64,000 bases of DNA from Rhabdornis inornatus (taxonomy: Eukaryota > Chordata > Aves > Passeriformes > Rhabdornithidae): contig VWZS01002239.1 in the NCBI GenBank assembly GCA_013397075.1, positions 386,332-450,331 of the forward strand, read 5' to 3'. Under the pieces are notes generated by a model. That model was not told the origin of the DNA. It saw only the letters and a program-made list of their open reading frames with translations, and searched no databases. Of this stretch, positions 40,279 to 51,705 are shown piece after piece (the first letter of the stretch is position 1; the number at the start of each line of letters is the position of its first letter). Position numbers and translations under genes: made by a program.

Positions 40279-40284
40279 GCTCGC
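40279..40284 (+). repeat. Target-site duplication, right copy (GCTCGC)
   Basis: Identical to 39873-39878 and flush with the terminal CA of the LTR. Confidence 0.88.
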
Positions 40285-41149
40285 ATTTGAGGTCTCATTT
40301 ATTTCATAATAAAAGAACAGAATCATTGAGATGCTCTATGACTCCATATTTTTGAGATCAAATATTTTTGTTCAGAACAGCAACTGAAATTTCAACATAG
40401 TTTTTTTTTTTCTTCCTTGGTGCTGTTGTTGTTTTCTTAAATGCTTAACATGACAACATCATTTAGACAAAAGGGAGTATTGTATGTATTAAAAATCTTG
40501 TAAATTCATAAACTCCTTAAAGTTTTCTATAGTTCTAGAATATATCTACAGGTATCTGTGAATATTTAATGCAGAAAACATTTTAAAATCAATATATACA
40601 GCATAAAAGAATTATTACAGGTTTAAATCTCTGATTCTTCAGTGAATAGAACTGCAGCCTGCCATGGTGGTACTACATAGTTTATGACCTAATTTTATGT
40701 ACTCTAATATTCTTAGTTCTTCTAAGTTTGTTTACTACCCTGAGTAAAAATATATGATCCATGGAAAAGATTAGGGAAGAGAAGGCTCAGTAATGAAAGT
40801 TTTGTGTATCTGCTATCTGAAGACATTATGATAGGGCTGAGATGATTTGAGGGAACCTAGGAACATCTTATAAATTGTGGTAGATTTTGTGCAGTCATTC
40901 ATAAAAATATGCCATGGAGGTTTGTAAGGATACAAAATCTTTGATGGGCAGTAAAATCTTTCTCTGGTGGACAGTCCAGAGCATCTCTGCCAGTAAGAGA
41001 CAAAAAGCCGTGTTAACTCAGTGACTGAAAAACAAGTGTATGGGGGGAGGGGGGGGCGGGATAGAAGATCACCAGCAATGACATAAGGAAACATCTAAGC
41101 ATGGAGAGAGAATCATGAAAGCTGGGCAAGAAGTCAGACCAGTTTACTC
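40285..41149. other. Unique DNA with a G-rich run
   Basis: No gene recognised. The stretch at 41042-41060 is nearly pure G and is listed separately. Confidence 0.5.
41042..41060 (+). repeat. G-rich tract, possible G-quadruplex
   Basis: Runs of six, eight and three G separated by single A and C (19 bases, 17 of them G). The runs can be divided into four GGG blocks, so an intramolecular quadruplex is possible on this strand. It stands out in otherwise AT-rich DNA. Confidence 0.6.
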
Positions 41150-41215
41150 ACAGAATCATTGCAGAATGGCTTGGGTTGGAAGGAACCTTAAAGATCATCT
41201 AGTCCCTGTCAATCA
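41150..41215 (-). mobile_element. CR1 3'-terminal fragment (minus strand)
   Basis: The plus strand reads CAGAATCATTGCAGAATGGC, TTGGGTTGGAAGGAACC, TTAAAGATCATCTAGTCCC, which is the reverse complement of a CR1 3' end including its decayed octamer tail. Similarity fades after about 41215. The next roughly 200 bp may be further CR1 but are not convincing. Confidence 0.85.
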
Positions 41216-42448
41216 CTGTTTTTTATTATTATTTTTAATCCCTTCCAATGTCTGAGTGGTACATGCTGCAGAAGTCCATCTCCACACTCTGAAACACAAC
41301 TGAATTCAAAGCATCCTTCTTTCTGAAAAAGCTGCCCTAAACGGTAAACCCTCTTGGTGTTAGCACCTCTCTAGGTGATCTAGACAGTTTCCTGTGAGAA
41401 TGCCTTGAGATCTGGCAATAGGTAGCCACCTGACTCCATTCAGACTCAAGTACTATGGGATTTTATGTGCATGGAGGATCTGTGAGAGCGAGCTGGGGAG
41501 CCAAGTATGAGGAGATTTTCCAGAGCTGAGACGGGGGTCTGAAAAAGTGTGAATTAGTCTTGCAGTCATAAATTTCCCTATAATAATTCTGCCTAACCAG
41601 ATTCTAAAATACATGGAAAATATATTTTGAAAATGGTTTTCTGGTGCTATTCAGAATTAATAAACACGACAAGCAATCACAGTACCTCAGTGTCTTTCAC
41701 ATTAAGAACTTTCACATGAAGTGCCTCACAGTCACTAATTAATTAAGCCTTACAACACACTTGGGATGGAAAAACTTCAGGGGCGTTTATAATATCAGTT
41801 CATTTTACATTTAGATTAAACACAGCACAGAAAGGTTAAAAGATTACTCCCCAGTGACACAGCCAGTCAGAGCTAGACCAAAGAGCACAACCCCAAGGCC
41901 CTGCTTGGATGTTGCTCTGCTGGAACAGTGGAAAATATATATTGCAATCATACAGTTTATAGCAAGATAAAGTAGCTGAGTAAATATTTATTTACACTGC
42001 AAATTTGGGATAACAGAATGTTGCTGTGATTTAGTGAATTTCATATTGTACAGATTGAGAAATAAATACAGGGTAGTGCATGAAAGAACTATTTCATGTT
42101 AGCAGCACAGAAGCATGCTACTAATCCTCTGCTGTCCGCTTCTGCAAATGTGTTGTAGATGCAGCAGCAGGACTAATCTGGCTTTAATAAACATGCCTGC
42201 AGCTAGAGGGAACTGGCTCCTCTGAAGTCCAAGGAAGGGTAAAATTTTTGATGATCTTACTTTCCATGCTCTTTTCATGTGTCTGGCTATTTTATTAGCC
42301 TGAGTCACCCAGATGAAACTCCCAAAGGAATAGAAATTGTGATTAAGATCTCTTTTTACCCAAACCTAATACAAGCATGTCTTGAAATACAATATATGGA
42401 CCCTAAAAGTGTTTGGGGATTTAATTTATTTTGAGTCAGTGAGATTTT
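41216..42448. other. Mostly unique DNA
   Basis: The first 200 bases may be badly decayed CR1 continuing from the tail at 41150. Nothing else is recognised. Confidence 0.45.
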
Positions 42449-42581
42449 CCTTGAAATGTTCAAGAAGTGACTGTAGGTGGCACTTCATGTTATGGACTAG
42501 TTGACAAAGGGATGATTGATCAAAGGTTGGACTCCATGATCTTAGAGGTTTTTTCCAACCTAAGTGATTGTGATTTTTTCT
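42449..42581 (+). mobile_element. CR1 3'-terminal fragment (plus strand)
   Basis: Matches the end of CR1: GAAATGTTCAAGAAGTGACT (end of ORF2), TAGTTGACAAAGGGATGATT, then GGTTGGACTCCATGATCTTA and TTTTTTCCAACCTAAGTGA, ending in a decayed octamer TGATTGTGATT. It has a different tail type from the copy at 14803 and is a separate insertion from the SINE that follows. Confidence 0.9.
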
Positions 42582-42649
42582 GAAAGTAGAGTTCTAATGA
42601 AAAGACTGGAACCTTCCAAGAAGTAGAGGTCTCTTCTGGAATAAATTTC

Positions 42650-42785
42650 AGTTCAGTTGGTTAGAGCATGGTGCTAATAACACCAGACTCATGGGTTTGA
42701 TCTCCATGTGGGCCATTCAGTTAAGAGTTGGACTAGATGATCATTGTGGTTCTCCTCCAGCTCAGAATATTTTGTGCTCCTGTGA
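42650..42785 (+). mobile_element. tRNA-Ile-derived SINE with CR1 tail (TguSINE1-like)
   Basis: The 5' part is a tRNA-Ile relic. It has an A-box-like AGTTCAGTTGG at 42650-42660, the anticodon stem-loop GGTGCTAATAACACC carrying the AAT anticodon, and a B-box-like GGTTTGATCTCC at 42694-42705, then GGGCCA where the acceptor stem ends. The 3' part switches at about 42720 to a CR1 end: GAGTTGGACTAGATGATC, then CAGAATATTTTGTGCTCCTG, a decayed octamer tail. This tRNA-plus-CR1 composite matches zebra finch TguSINE1 as I remember it, and supports a passerine or near relative. RNA polymerase III would transcribe it from the internal A and B boxes, and CR1 reverse transcriptase would mobilise it in trans. 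The first few tRNA bases are missing or decayed. Confidence 0.9.
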
Positions 42786-45700
42786 AATTCAAACACATAC
42801 TTCAGCTTCTATTTGCAAGCATGGCAGAGCAGGAGACTTCCACGTTAAGTGCTTTTAATCCTGTTAAATTAACATATATTCCAATAAGTAATTCCATCAT
42901 TTTAGAAAACACTTTTTACTTCCTTGAGACCTACATTCCAAAGTCTAGAGGAAATGGATTTCTCTCTTGTTGTTAAAATAAAATCCTTTTAAAAGGCCTC
43001 TGAGTAATTTCTTCGTCTTTTTGAAAAGATGGTGGGACTGGGGCTTCTTTTTATAGTGTTGTGTTACTGGAACCCACATCATGCCTGGCTTTCCAGTGGA
43101 GTTTTCAACTAATGACATCAGCACCCCAAAGCACTGATTTCTTAAGTACTCATCTTGTTATAATTTGAGCTGCCTGCACTGATGGGAGAAGGTGAGGGCA
43201 TAAACTCCTAATTAAAAAGGTAACAAGTTTTGAGCTACATCCTGACTTCTGTTGCATGTGTGCTGTAGATAGTTGATACCATACTTCCTCAGGGCATTTG
43301 TAGGGATGGTTAACGATACGATGGAGGTTTGGGGTGAAAATACAAACCCATTGTTTTTCAAAACTGATTTATTAGGCATTCGTTACTGTGAAACACACTG
43401 TAAGCCCATAAATTTGCATTCATTTTTACTGATGTGACCCAATTACAGAATGAATTGAATTTCATTAAAGTGTATATGGTGGCTCTCCTTCCAGTGAAGT
43501 TCTTGTTGTTGTCTGCCTTTTTTACCTTACTGAGGAAGAGGCTTGTACTTCACTGCCTGTAGTCTGTAGGCTAAAGCATTTTATGTTTAGACTCAGATCT
43601 TACCTCAGGTCTGTCAATGCTTTTTTTCTTCCTCTTTGTAGTCAGCCTAGCTGTATTACTTTCAAGCACTAAGGGTAATCCCTCCAGCTTTCACAGACAT
43701 TGTCAGCTGCTTTGGTGCATGATCCACTATAACATGTAAGTGGGTCCTCATTTCAGTGTAAGAAGTTCCATAGTATACACCTTATTCTTCAGCTTTAAGA
43801 TGGTGCTGGGGGATGCACTCACTAACTTTCAGCTCCTCCACATTGTTCCCAAATCTATGGGGTATAGTCCTTTGTTTTTAATGTAGAATATGTATCTTTT
43901 GGTGGTGGTGAGTATGAAATGGGCAAATGAGAATGATGTAAATAGACATTCATACAGTGATGAAAGGTTTATCATAAAACTCTGAGGTAAATGGATAGAG
44001 GCAGAATATGTATTTAAAATATGTAGTATTACTTGTTTTTATCTGAAGTTGCATTAAGGTGTGACTTGAAACAAGCTTTTCCTTCTTCATTGCTGCATAC
44101 TAGCAACATCACAACGTCCCTACTTATTAACCTCAAGAGGCATACCTGTGCTCCGATTTTTGAGTGGTTTCAGTTTTAAATCCTTTGATGTCAATGAGGG
44201 CAGCCCAAAAGAGGGGAATCCTTGGTTTACAATCAGAGTAGACTCAGTACAGAAAGAAGCAGGGCAGGTTGTTTCTGTATGCTCAGTATCTGTTGTTCAT
44301 AACTAAACCTTAGCAGGCAGCTGTATTTAGGAAGTTCAGCATTCATTCTTGCTCATTAGTTGTTGTCTTTACTAAAAGAGTCAACAAGGGAGCCAATGAG
44401 CGCTGGCTGTGGCTGTGGCCTGTCTTTTTATGGATTCACCTGTTCAGTACTCAGGAAGGCCAAGACCTACCTGCTCATTTCACACACAGAATTGGACTAC
44501 TAGCAGATGATGTTAATGATGATTGGCCTCCATTGTCCTGCTATGTATTTACAGCGGGTGTGAAAGGCATAATAGTTATTACCATCTCTACACAGCCTTC
44601 AGAATTTATTGCTGCTGCACAAGTGCCCCTCAGGGCTATGAACATGTTTATTTATTAACCCTAAAAGAAAGAGAGTGAGCAAAGCCTGTATTACCATCAT
44701 CCAAGTTATCAGAAAGCCTAAATCCTGCACTGAAGGGCTGAAAGTGACAATGCTTTGTTTTGAGGTCTTGCCTCATGCATTTATTTCTGAGATTCTTTAA
44801 AAGAGAACTAATTAGCAGTCCTGGCATTTCTTTGCTGGTGGACATCTGTCCAAAGAAAATGAGTCATGAACAAGGAACCTTGCTTTTGCAAGGGCCACTG
44901 AAATGACTGATACTTTTTGTGTATTTCAGTTATTTTTTAAAAATAGCCTAAGATAGATTGATTTGTGACAACTAAATATGAAAGGCAAACATTCCTACTG
45001 TATTTCTATGTATATTGTCATGCCCTTATATTTCAGACTTCACTGTTAGATAGAATTTATGCCTCCCCAGAGAGCTGACTGCGCTTTTGCTATCTTACTG
45101 TTGTGGCAAAAGCAGCATCCCAATTTTTTGTGCCTGTGACTCTTCTTCTACACACAAACTTCTCAAGTCATTAGATTTTAGTTGCTAATCATTTCTGCCT
45201 TTGGATAGTGTTACATTTGCTGAGGATGACAAAATACCTAGAAAACTTGGAGTGAGAGCACTTTTTTTTTCCTCAGTTTTTTCTCTCTCAATATCTCACA
45301 CACCTAAAAAGAGAGTAGCAGTTCCAGATTGTAGAGAAAAATTATGTTTGAACTGCAATTCTTGCAAATAAATCTGAAGTAAACCATATGAACTGATCCG
45401 AGTTGGATAAGGGTTCATTGAAACTTCTTTCCGTCATTTATAGGTCATGTATCTGATACACCCTAGAAATTATTCTCAGTATTCTTAAATCTCACAGCCA
45501 ACATTTAAAATATGCAACAATATAGAATTCTATAGGAATAGGATGGAAGATGAGAAAAAATGACAAATTCTCAGCAGCAATGCAAAACGTTTTGCATAGG
45601 GATTGAAGATTTTGAGAATATAACAAAAGCTAAGAAAGTAGTCTAGGGGTTTTATGTAGGCTGCAGTTCATTAGGATGCTTTAAATAACATCATTCTTCA

Positions 45701-45904
45701 CACAAATTAGTATATGATCTAGAGTACATAATCTTTCAAGAGTTTTAAGATCCCAATTTCACAACTCTTGATAAGGAATGCTTCCAAAAATCCAGTGTCT
45801 CTTCAATCCAGTAGCTATGCAAGGCAATATAAAGGACACCTCAGATCTCTATTTAAATTTAACATTTCCAAAGTACTGGAAAAAATGCCTACACAATGTA
45901 ACCA
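42786..45904. other. Unique DNA, no gene recognised
   Basis: No coding exon or interspersed repeat recognised over about 3.1 kb. It contains the 18-bp palindrome at 45580-45597. Open frames are at most about 80 codons and featureless. Confidence 0.5.
45580..45597. repeat. Perfect 18-bp palindrome
   Basis: ATGCAAAACGTTTTGCAT reads the same on both strands. Each half contains ATGCAAAA, one base from the POU-factor octamer ATGCAAAT. A weaker outer pair, ATTCTCA before and TGAGAAT after, lies around it. It could be a dimer-binding site or chance. Confidence 0.8.
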
Positions 45905-46305
45905 GGTGGCCAGAAGAGGTGATCATCCTTGCAGCACTGGTGCAGCCTCACCTGAAGTGCTCCGTGCAGTTCTGCACTCCACACTTTAAGAAGGATATGG
46001 AGGTCCTTGAATATGTTCAGAGAAGGGCAACAAAACTGGTGACAGGGCAGGAAGGAATGCCCTATAAGGTGCAGCTGGGTACACTAGGCTTGTCTACTTT
46101 GGAGGAAAGTAGGCTGAGGGACAACTTCACTGTGCTCTGGGGAGATGCTGAGCTCTTCTCCCTGGTATCCTTCAGCAACATGTGTGGGAATGGTTCAAAG
46201 CTGTGAAAGGGTAGGTTCAGACAACACATTGGGGATCATTTATTTAATGGGAGAGTAAAGGCTCTTGTAGGGCCCTTACAACTGAACTGTTGTATTCTAT
46301 ATATT
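45905..46305 (+). mobile_element. CR1 LINE, 3' fragment, internally deleted
   Basis: Plus-strand CR1 with a remnant ORF2 frame inside an open stretch at 45778-46206. It shows QFCTPHFKKDMEVLEYVQRRATKLVTGQEG and LGLSTLEESRLRD, matching the C-terminal reverse-transcriptase part. A frame change sits near 45930-45960, where GAASPEVL in the first frame gives way to KCSVQFCTP in the second. After about 46160 a block of the ORF is missing. The text resumes at GGTTCAAAGCTG and GGGTAGGTTCAGACAAC and ends in a decayed 3' UTR (AGGGCCCTTACAACTGAAC, TTGTATTCTAT). Confidence 0.88.
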
Positions 46306-46670
46306 TCTCTTTTTTGCTGGGTTTTGGGGTTTTTTGTGAAAGAAAATCCACAGGAAGGACCATGGTATTTTTGGCTTCATGCATCATATTTACATTGTGC
46401 CAAAGCCAGATCCTTAGTGAAAATAGGAAACGACTCAGTGAAGTGTTCCACTCTGCCTCCCGGGGGCCAATCTCTGCACCACTACTGCAGCACCAGGTTG
46501 CTGCAAGCACAGCACAGATCTTGCCTCAGACTGGCTGTTAGTGGGCTGTACTCTGACATGCCAACCTTCACAACAGTCTTGATAAGCAGACAGGCTTTCA
46601 GGGTAGGCAGTATAATTTCTGCCCAAAAGAGGGTTTCTGGTTACTTGTGTTATCCTCCATGTTGTTCTTG

Positions 46671-46774
46671 CTTTTTTTTTTGTCGTTATTTTTTTGTTGT
46701 TGTTTTTGTTTGTTTGTTTTTGTTTTGCTGTAGTTTTAGTTTTTATTACTGTTGGTTATGGGTTTTTGTTTTTT
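46671..46774. repeat. T/G-rich low-complexity region (TTTG/TTG)n
   Basis: Irregular TTG, TTTG and T runs over about 100 bases. In one frame this reads as a string of F, V, L and C residues that mimics a membrane segment but is only compositional. Confidence 0.85.
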
Positions 46775-49647
46775 ATCACTTGGCTGCTCACATAAATTTT
46801 GATCTGTAGGGAAATATCAATGTTTCAGCTTTACTTTCAGGCCCAGAGGGTTGCAATTCAAGTCTGTTAGCTAATTGTAGTATTGTAATGACATCAGCAA
46901 GTGACCTGCCTGATATAGCTAGGAGAAACTACTGTTTAGCAATGTGTAGCTGAGTAGCAGAAAATGATGCCTGGATCAAGGCTTGTATTGCAGAGATTTC
47001 CTGTGAGAAAGCAGAGTCAAAGCTTATGAATGAGCTGCCTTCTCTCTGGAACATGGAAGAGATATTGCCTGTTAGCAATGGCCTCACAGGCCCCACCATC
47101 AATTGCAATCAGCCAAAGCAGGATGTTACAGGTTAACTCCAAGCCCGCTCTATCCTTTGCTCCTCTCTTATATAGGTGTTATTATTTTTTCATGACATAC
47201 TAAGCTAAATAAGGCATAAGAATTTTCCTGCTGTAGAATGTAAAAGGAGAGAAAAGCAGAAAGCAGAAGAGAAGAAAAAGTCCCTGAGCAAAAGCTCACT
47301 TATTAGAGTACTCATTTTTTTCATTAAATCTTGGCATCTACTTTAAGAATTAAAATATTTCTCATTTTCAAATTTTACAGCTGGCTAGCCTGTGAATTTA
47401 GAAGTGCTTGAGGAAGGGTGAATAGTTCATTATCTTGTTCCCTCAATGTCACTTTCAAATGCTTTCCTTATGGTGACCTCTATTTTAAATTTATGGGAAT
47501 CACTTAAGTGTCAAACAAGCTAAGTGGTGCATTTCATTAATGAAAAATTAATGGTTAAGACCTTGGGCTAGTTTTCGGTACTTATTTACAATACATATAA
47601 TTCATTAGAAGAACATCAGTCAAGCAAGGATCCTGAATGGCTGCAGTGGTGTTGTAAATGGGACTTTATTCTCTTTTTTTCCAGTTAATGAAAGTATGAG
47701 GCAGGGAAAAATACACATAAAAGAGATTTAATGAGTCTTTGGAAAAGTGGTAAAATAAGGTATACAAGTAATAAATTCCAATTACTAACTCTACTCTAAC
47801 CATTCTTATTAGTGTAGGAGTGAGATAGCAGTCCATAAAAGGATGAAAGTCTGTGACAGACAAGGACCAACTGACTTGCAGAAATTTGGGACTATGGTCC
47901 ACTCTTTGGAATGAGGTATTGGGGAGAAAGTCTGAATGCCCCCATGTTGTCTCTGCTGATGTGATGACACATGGCCTTAAAGCAAGTTCCTTCTCATCGA
48001 AAACTCACTTTCTTCAGAGCCTTCTTAGGGACTGCCTTTGGAGAGAATCTTGCTCTACTCTTCTATATAATGAGATGCAAAATGAAAGTCACACTTTCAT
48101 ATGCTGCAAAAGGCATGTGAAAGCTGTGCAAAATGGTACAGTTCAAATATATTCTTCAGCTTAAATCAGGCTATAGCTGCCCATGGGTTTTGGATCAGAA
48201 ATGACACAAGTCTTTTCTTTAAAACTTTTTTCATCATATAATGATGAGGTGTCTTTTAAAGACATTTCCTTCCAAGCACACTAATATGAAAGTACCATCC
48301 CGAATTAAATGTAGATAGTAATAATACAACAAACTTTAATTCTATTTATATGACACAATTCTTGCCAGTATTATAGATGCGTTTATCAGACAAGTGATCA
48401 ATGCAGCTCTAGGCAGTGACTCCCAAATTTGCAGTGGTATGGTATAGAACCATTCAGGCATATGGATTCATAAAAATTAAGTATCTTTGGGCACAGAAGA
48501 ATATGATAATAAAAAAACTTCTTTTTAATAATGTCCTGGTCTTCAAATCTACATATCATTGTGCTGGACACACAACTTCTGTTTTTAAGTGTAGAAAGTT
48601 CCTATTGTAGTTCAGACTTGCTAAAAATACAAGACCAAAAATATAAGAAGCCATGCCTTACTTTGTCTGCCTATAAAATGAGAATAATGATTATCTATGA
48701 AATTGTTTTACCACCTTATTGTTTATTCATGGCACTCTTTGCACCCAATCATTGAACTGTCATCCCCATTCTTATTGGAGAGTTATAAATGTCTTTTTGG
48801 GATAATGCTGTCAAATGCTCTGAGCACCTGACTGCCTTCAAAGTGATCCTCCAGGTCTGCTGGTGCTCACCCAATGCCAGTTTATTCAGATCAGTCTGCA
48901 TGAAGGAGTAAATGAGGAACAACAGTTATGAATTTTCTGGCTATCTGTCAGCAGTGGATTAATAATGTAAAGTACTCTGCACGACAAGTTATTTGTTTTT
49001 GCTGAGATTAAATGGAATCACTTGGAAAACGATGTGGGTTTATTGCTATAATAATTTCCATACAGTGATAACAAATATTAGCACCATAATATCACCCAGA
49101 TCAGTCCTTAATGGACACAAGTACCATTTGATTTTCTTAAATAAGTTTTGGAATATGAGCTCTGAGGATTATTTTGTTTAATAATATTAATAAAAACACA
49201 AGAAAGTATTCAGATGCTGATTATATTCATTACAGGGGGAGGAGAACAGACTCTATTTATACAGCACATTGAGGAAGAACTGAGATGATATTTGCAAGGT
49301 TTTTCCCAAAACAAATCAGTTGACTTCAGCATTTTTGAAAGAAGCACTTTTTTTGTCTCTTGCACAAGGCTTCAAAAATTTGTTAAGAATGAATCGATAT
49401 TTAGAAATGGATCAGCACAAACTGTGCATGTTGCTAGACAGCAGTTCCTCTGTATTGTAAAGAAATTTATTGAGCTGTGGCTGCATGTATGAAAGACTAT
49501 AGCCTGTGCTGTTCAGAAAATTTGGATCAAAATTGTAAAAAATTCCATTAATTATGATATCATCACCCTTCTAGCCCATTATTTCCTGGTTGCTCATAGC
49601 TTGACTTAGTACACATGGGGCAACAAAGATGATGGTAAAACTTTTTC

Positions 49648-49662
49648 TTTTTTTTTTTTTTT
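49648..49662. repeat. Poly-T run
   Basis: Fifteen T in a row, preceded by CTTTTTC. No retroposon body recognised beside it. Confidence 0.8.
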
Positions 49663-49865
49663 AATAAGTTCTTCAACAGGAGAAGAAAATTGAATGTGAC
49701 TGAACTTCTTACTTAATGGAGAATGTTTTCCACACTCTAGGGGAAAAAATATTTAATCCAAGTTGATATTTCCTATATCTATTATTTCCCATAGGTATTT
49801 TTCTTCTTTAAATATATGATTATGGTACACTGTGAAAAATCTCCAGCCTTAGGAACATGGGGTAT

Positions 49866-50475
49866 TGTAGTGGGTTGATCCTAGTTGGATACCAGGCACC
49901 CTCCAAAGCTGCTCTCTCACTCCCCTCCCCAAGACCAGAGAGAGTAAATACAACAAAGGAATCATGAGTTGTCCGGGAGACGTCACTTACCAAATACTGA
50001 CATGGGCAGAAAATATTCAGATTTGGGATATTAATTGAATTTATTAGTAACAAAAATAAAGCAGGATAATGAGAAGTAAAATAAATGTTAAATATACCTC
50101 CTTCACTCCTCCCCAAGCTCTACTGTCTTCCTTGCAGTGTCACAGGAGAACAGGGAATGGGGGTCATGGTCAGTGCATCATCTGTTGTTTCTGCTGCTGA
50201 TCAGGGAGAGGAGTCCTTTGCCTCAGGGTAGGGTTCCAGGAGACAGTCCTCCATGAGCTGCTGCCAAGTGGGTCAGTCTTTCCCGGGGTGCAGTCCTTCA
50301 GGGCACAGCCTGCTTTGCTGTGGGTCCCCCACAGGGTCACAGGTCCTGCCAGTAAACCTGCTCTGGTGTGGGCTCCTCTCTGCATAGGTCTGTGGGAGCC
50401 TGTTCCAACACAGGCCTCCCATGGGTTCACAGCATCCTCTCAGGCATCCACCTGCTGCTGGCCTGCCTGGTTTGT
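49866..50475 (-). mobile_element. Endogenous retrovirus LTR, 5'-truncated (minus strand)
   Basis: The left edge TGTAGTGGGTTGATCC is the reverse complement of an LTR 3' end (...CCACTACA). On the minus strand the element carries AATAAATTCAATTAAT, whose AATAAA is the likely poly(A) signal (plus-strand TTTATT near 50040). Further in lie CAGCAGCAGAAACAAC and ACCCCCATTCCCTG. These blocks recur in the same order in the plus-strand copy at 62181-63208, so the two belong to one LTR family. Beyond about 50475 the similarity stops, so the upstream half of the LTR is absent. Inner repeats of a GGAGCAGG...CCCCACG type, characteristic of the family, account for the locally high GC. It has no coding capacity; the family resembles a common avian ERV LTR of about 1.1 kb. 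The class (probably ERVL) is from memory. Confidence 0.85.
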
Positions 50476-51623
50476 GTTCAGTCCTTTCTGCTGCTACCAG
50501 GATAATGCAGTAAATGAAGATGCCCCCTTTTCTTGTACTGCATGTGGGCTTGCAGGTGCCTTGCAGAACAGCATACTAGTGTTGCTCACTACTCATTTTG
50601 AATGCTTGAAGGTAAAACGGGAACCAAGGCAGATCTAACTGGTCTCTTCTGATCCCAAGTGAGAAATGTGTCCTTGTGGCATTCGAGCCTACAGCATCTG
50701 AGTCCATAGCTTACATATGTAAAGAATCACTCAAAAAGACCTTCTGTTTCCAGTGTCCAAAATACACCTTCATCAAAGGATTTTAGTATATATATATGAT
50801 GAAAACATGGCTCCTATCTGTTTTCCATGTGGCATATCTTTCTTCATTGCTTTCATTTTATTAATGAAGCTGTGACTTGAAAAACTGCTTCATTCAATTA
50901 TAAATCTCACAGTTATTTATCTAAATTTCTAGATTTCTCTAAACTTATAGGTTACTCTAAACTTGCCACTTTTACTTCTTCCCATTTCCTCTTTTGCTTT
51001 TCATATTTGCATGAGTGCCAGGCTGGGATGATGAACAGTTCAGATATTGGTCCAAATGTCTTCAAGTTTGAGATTTTAGAGTCATGTGATAGTAGACTGT
51101 ATCTTTGAGCACGGCAGTGGAAACTGCTTCCTCAAAATGTCCCAATATCGTAAGTGAAAAAACACTAAAAAAATACAGTCTTTGTAAAGATGTTATTCCT
51201 TCCAGTCAAAGATTAAGTTTCCAGAAATGAGGTAGTTGGTGAGTTTGACCCATTAATTCAGTTATCAAGTTGTAATACTCTCAACAAAATACCAATTAGT
51301 GGCAGCATGGAATTTTTTCGCTTTGATGGAGCCACCAGATAATCAACAGATATTACGTTAAGAAAAGCTGTTAGTTTTGTGGTCTGGAGAAAAAGGTTCC
51401 AGAGTTTAAAGGCCCCAGAGCTTAAAGACCATTCATCCATGCATGATTTTGTAGCTATCATACAAGCTAGGCAGGTAATAAAACCTAGAAGCTGACATAA
51501 TCACTGTTGAAGAAGACTGGAAATATAGCTGCATCTCTTTTTGATATAACTGCCACTTATTCCACCAAGTACTAAAAAGAAGCAGTGCTGTCTGAGTTTT
51601 TTAAAAAATGCATTGGAAAGAGA
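50476..51623. other. Unique DNA, nothing recognised
   Basis: No gene or further repeat recognised. A short (TA)n run occurs near 50787-50798. Confidence 0.5.
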
Positions 51624-51705
51624 TTAGAATCATAGAACCATAGAATATCTTCAGTTGGAAGGGACCCACAAGGCTCACTGTGTCCAATTATGTGACTGGT
51701 CTGTG
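51624..51705 (-). mobile_element. CR1 3'-terminal fragment (minus strand)
   Basis: The plus strand shows AGAATCATAGAACCATAGAA (octamer tail in reverse complement), then TCAGTTGGAAGGGACCCACA and a decayed match to the following CR1 3' UTR. Its tail is the AGTTGGAAGGGACCCA type, the same class as the copy at 14803. Confidence 0.9.

Larger units (their letters stand above)
46306..49865. other. Unique DNA with a T/G-rich low-complexity tract
   Basis: No gene recognised. The T/G-rich run at 46671-46774 creates an artificial hydrophobic open frame. A 15-base T run lies at 49648-49662. Confidence 0.5.

Noticed and set aside
42650..42722. A functional tRNA-Ile gene
   Set aside because: The acceptor stem start is missing, the B box is altered (GGTTTGATCTCC), and the sequence continues into a CR1 tail, so it is a SINE head.
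46324..46809. 161-codon frame with a very hydrophobic C-terminal half
   Set aside because: The hydrophobic part is a translation of the T/G-rich low-complexity tract at 46671-46774; the rest has no domain.
50170..50638. 86- and 116-codon frames rich in Trp, Cys and Pro
   Set aside because: They lie in, or run out of, the minus-strand ERV LTR at 49866-50475 and mirror its internal repeats.
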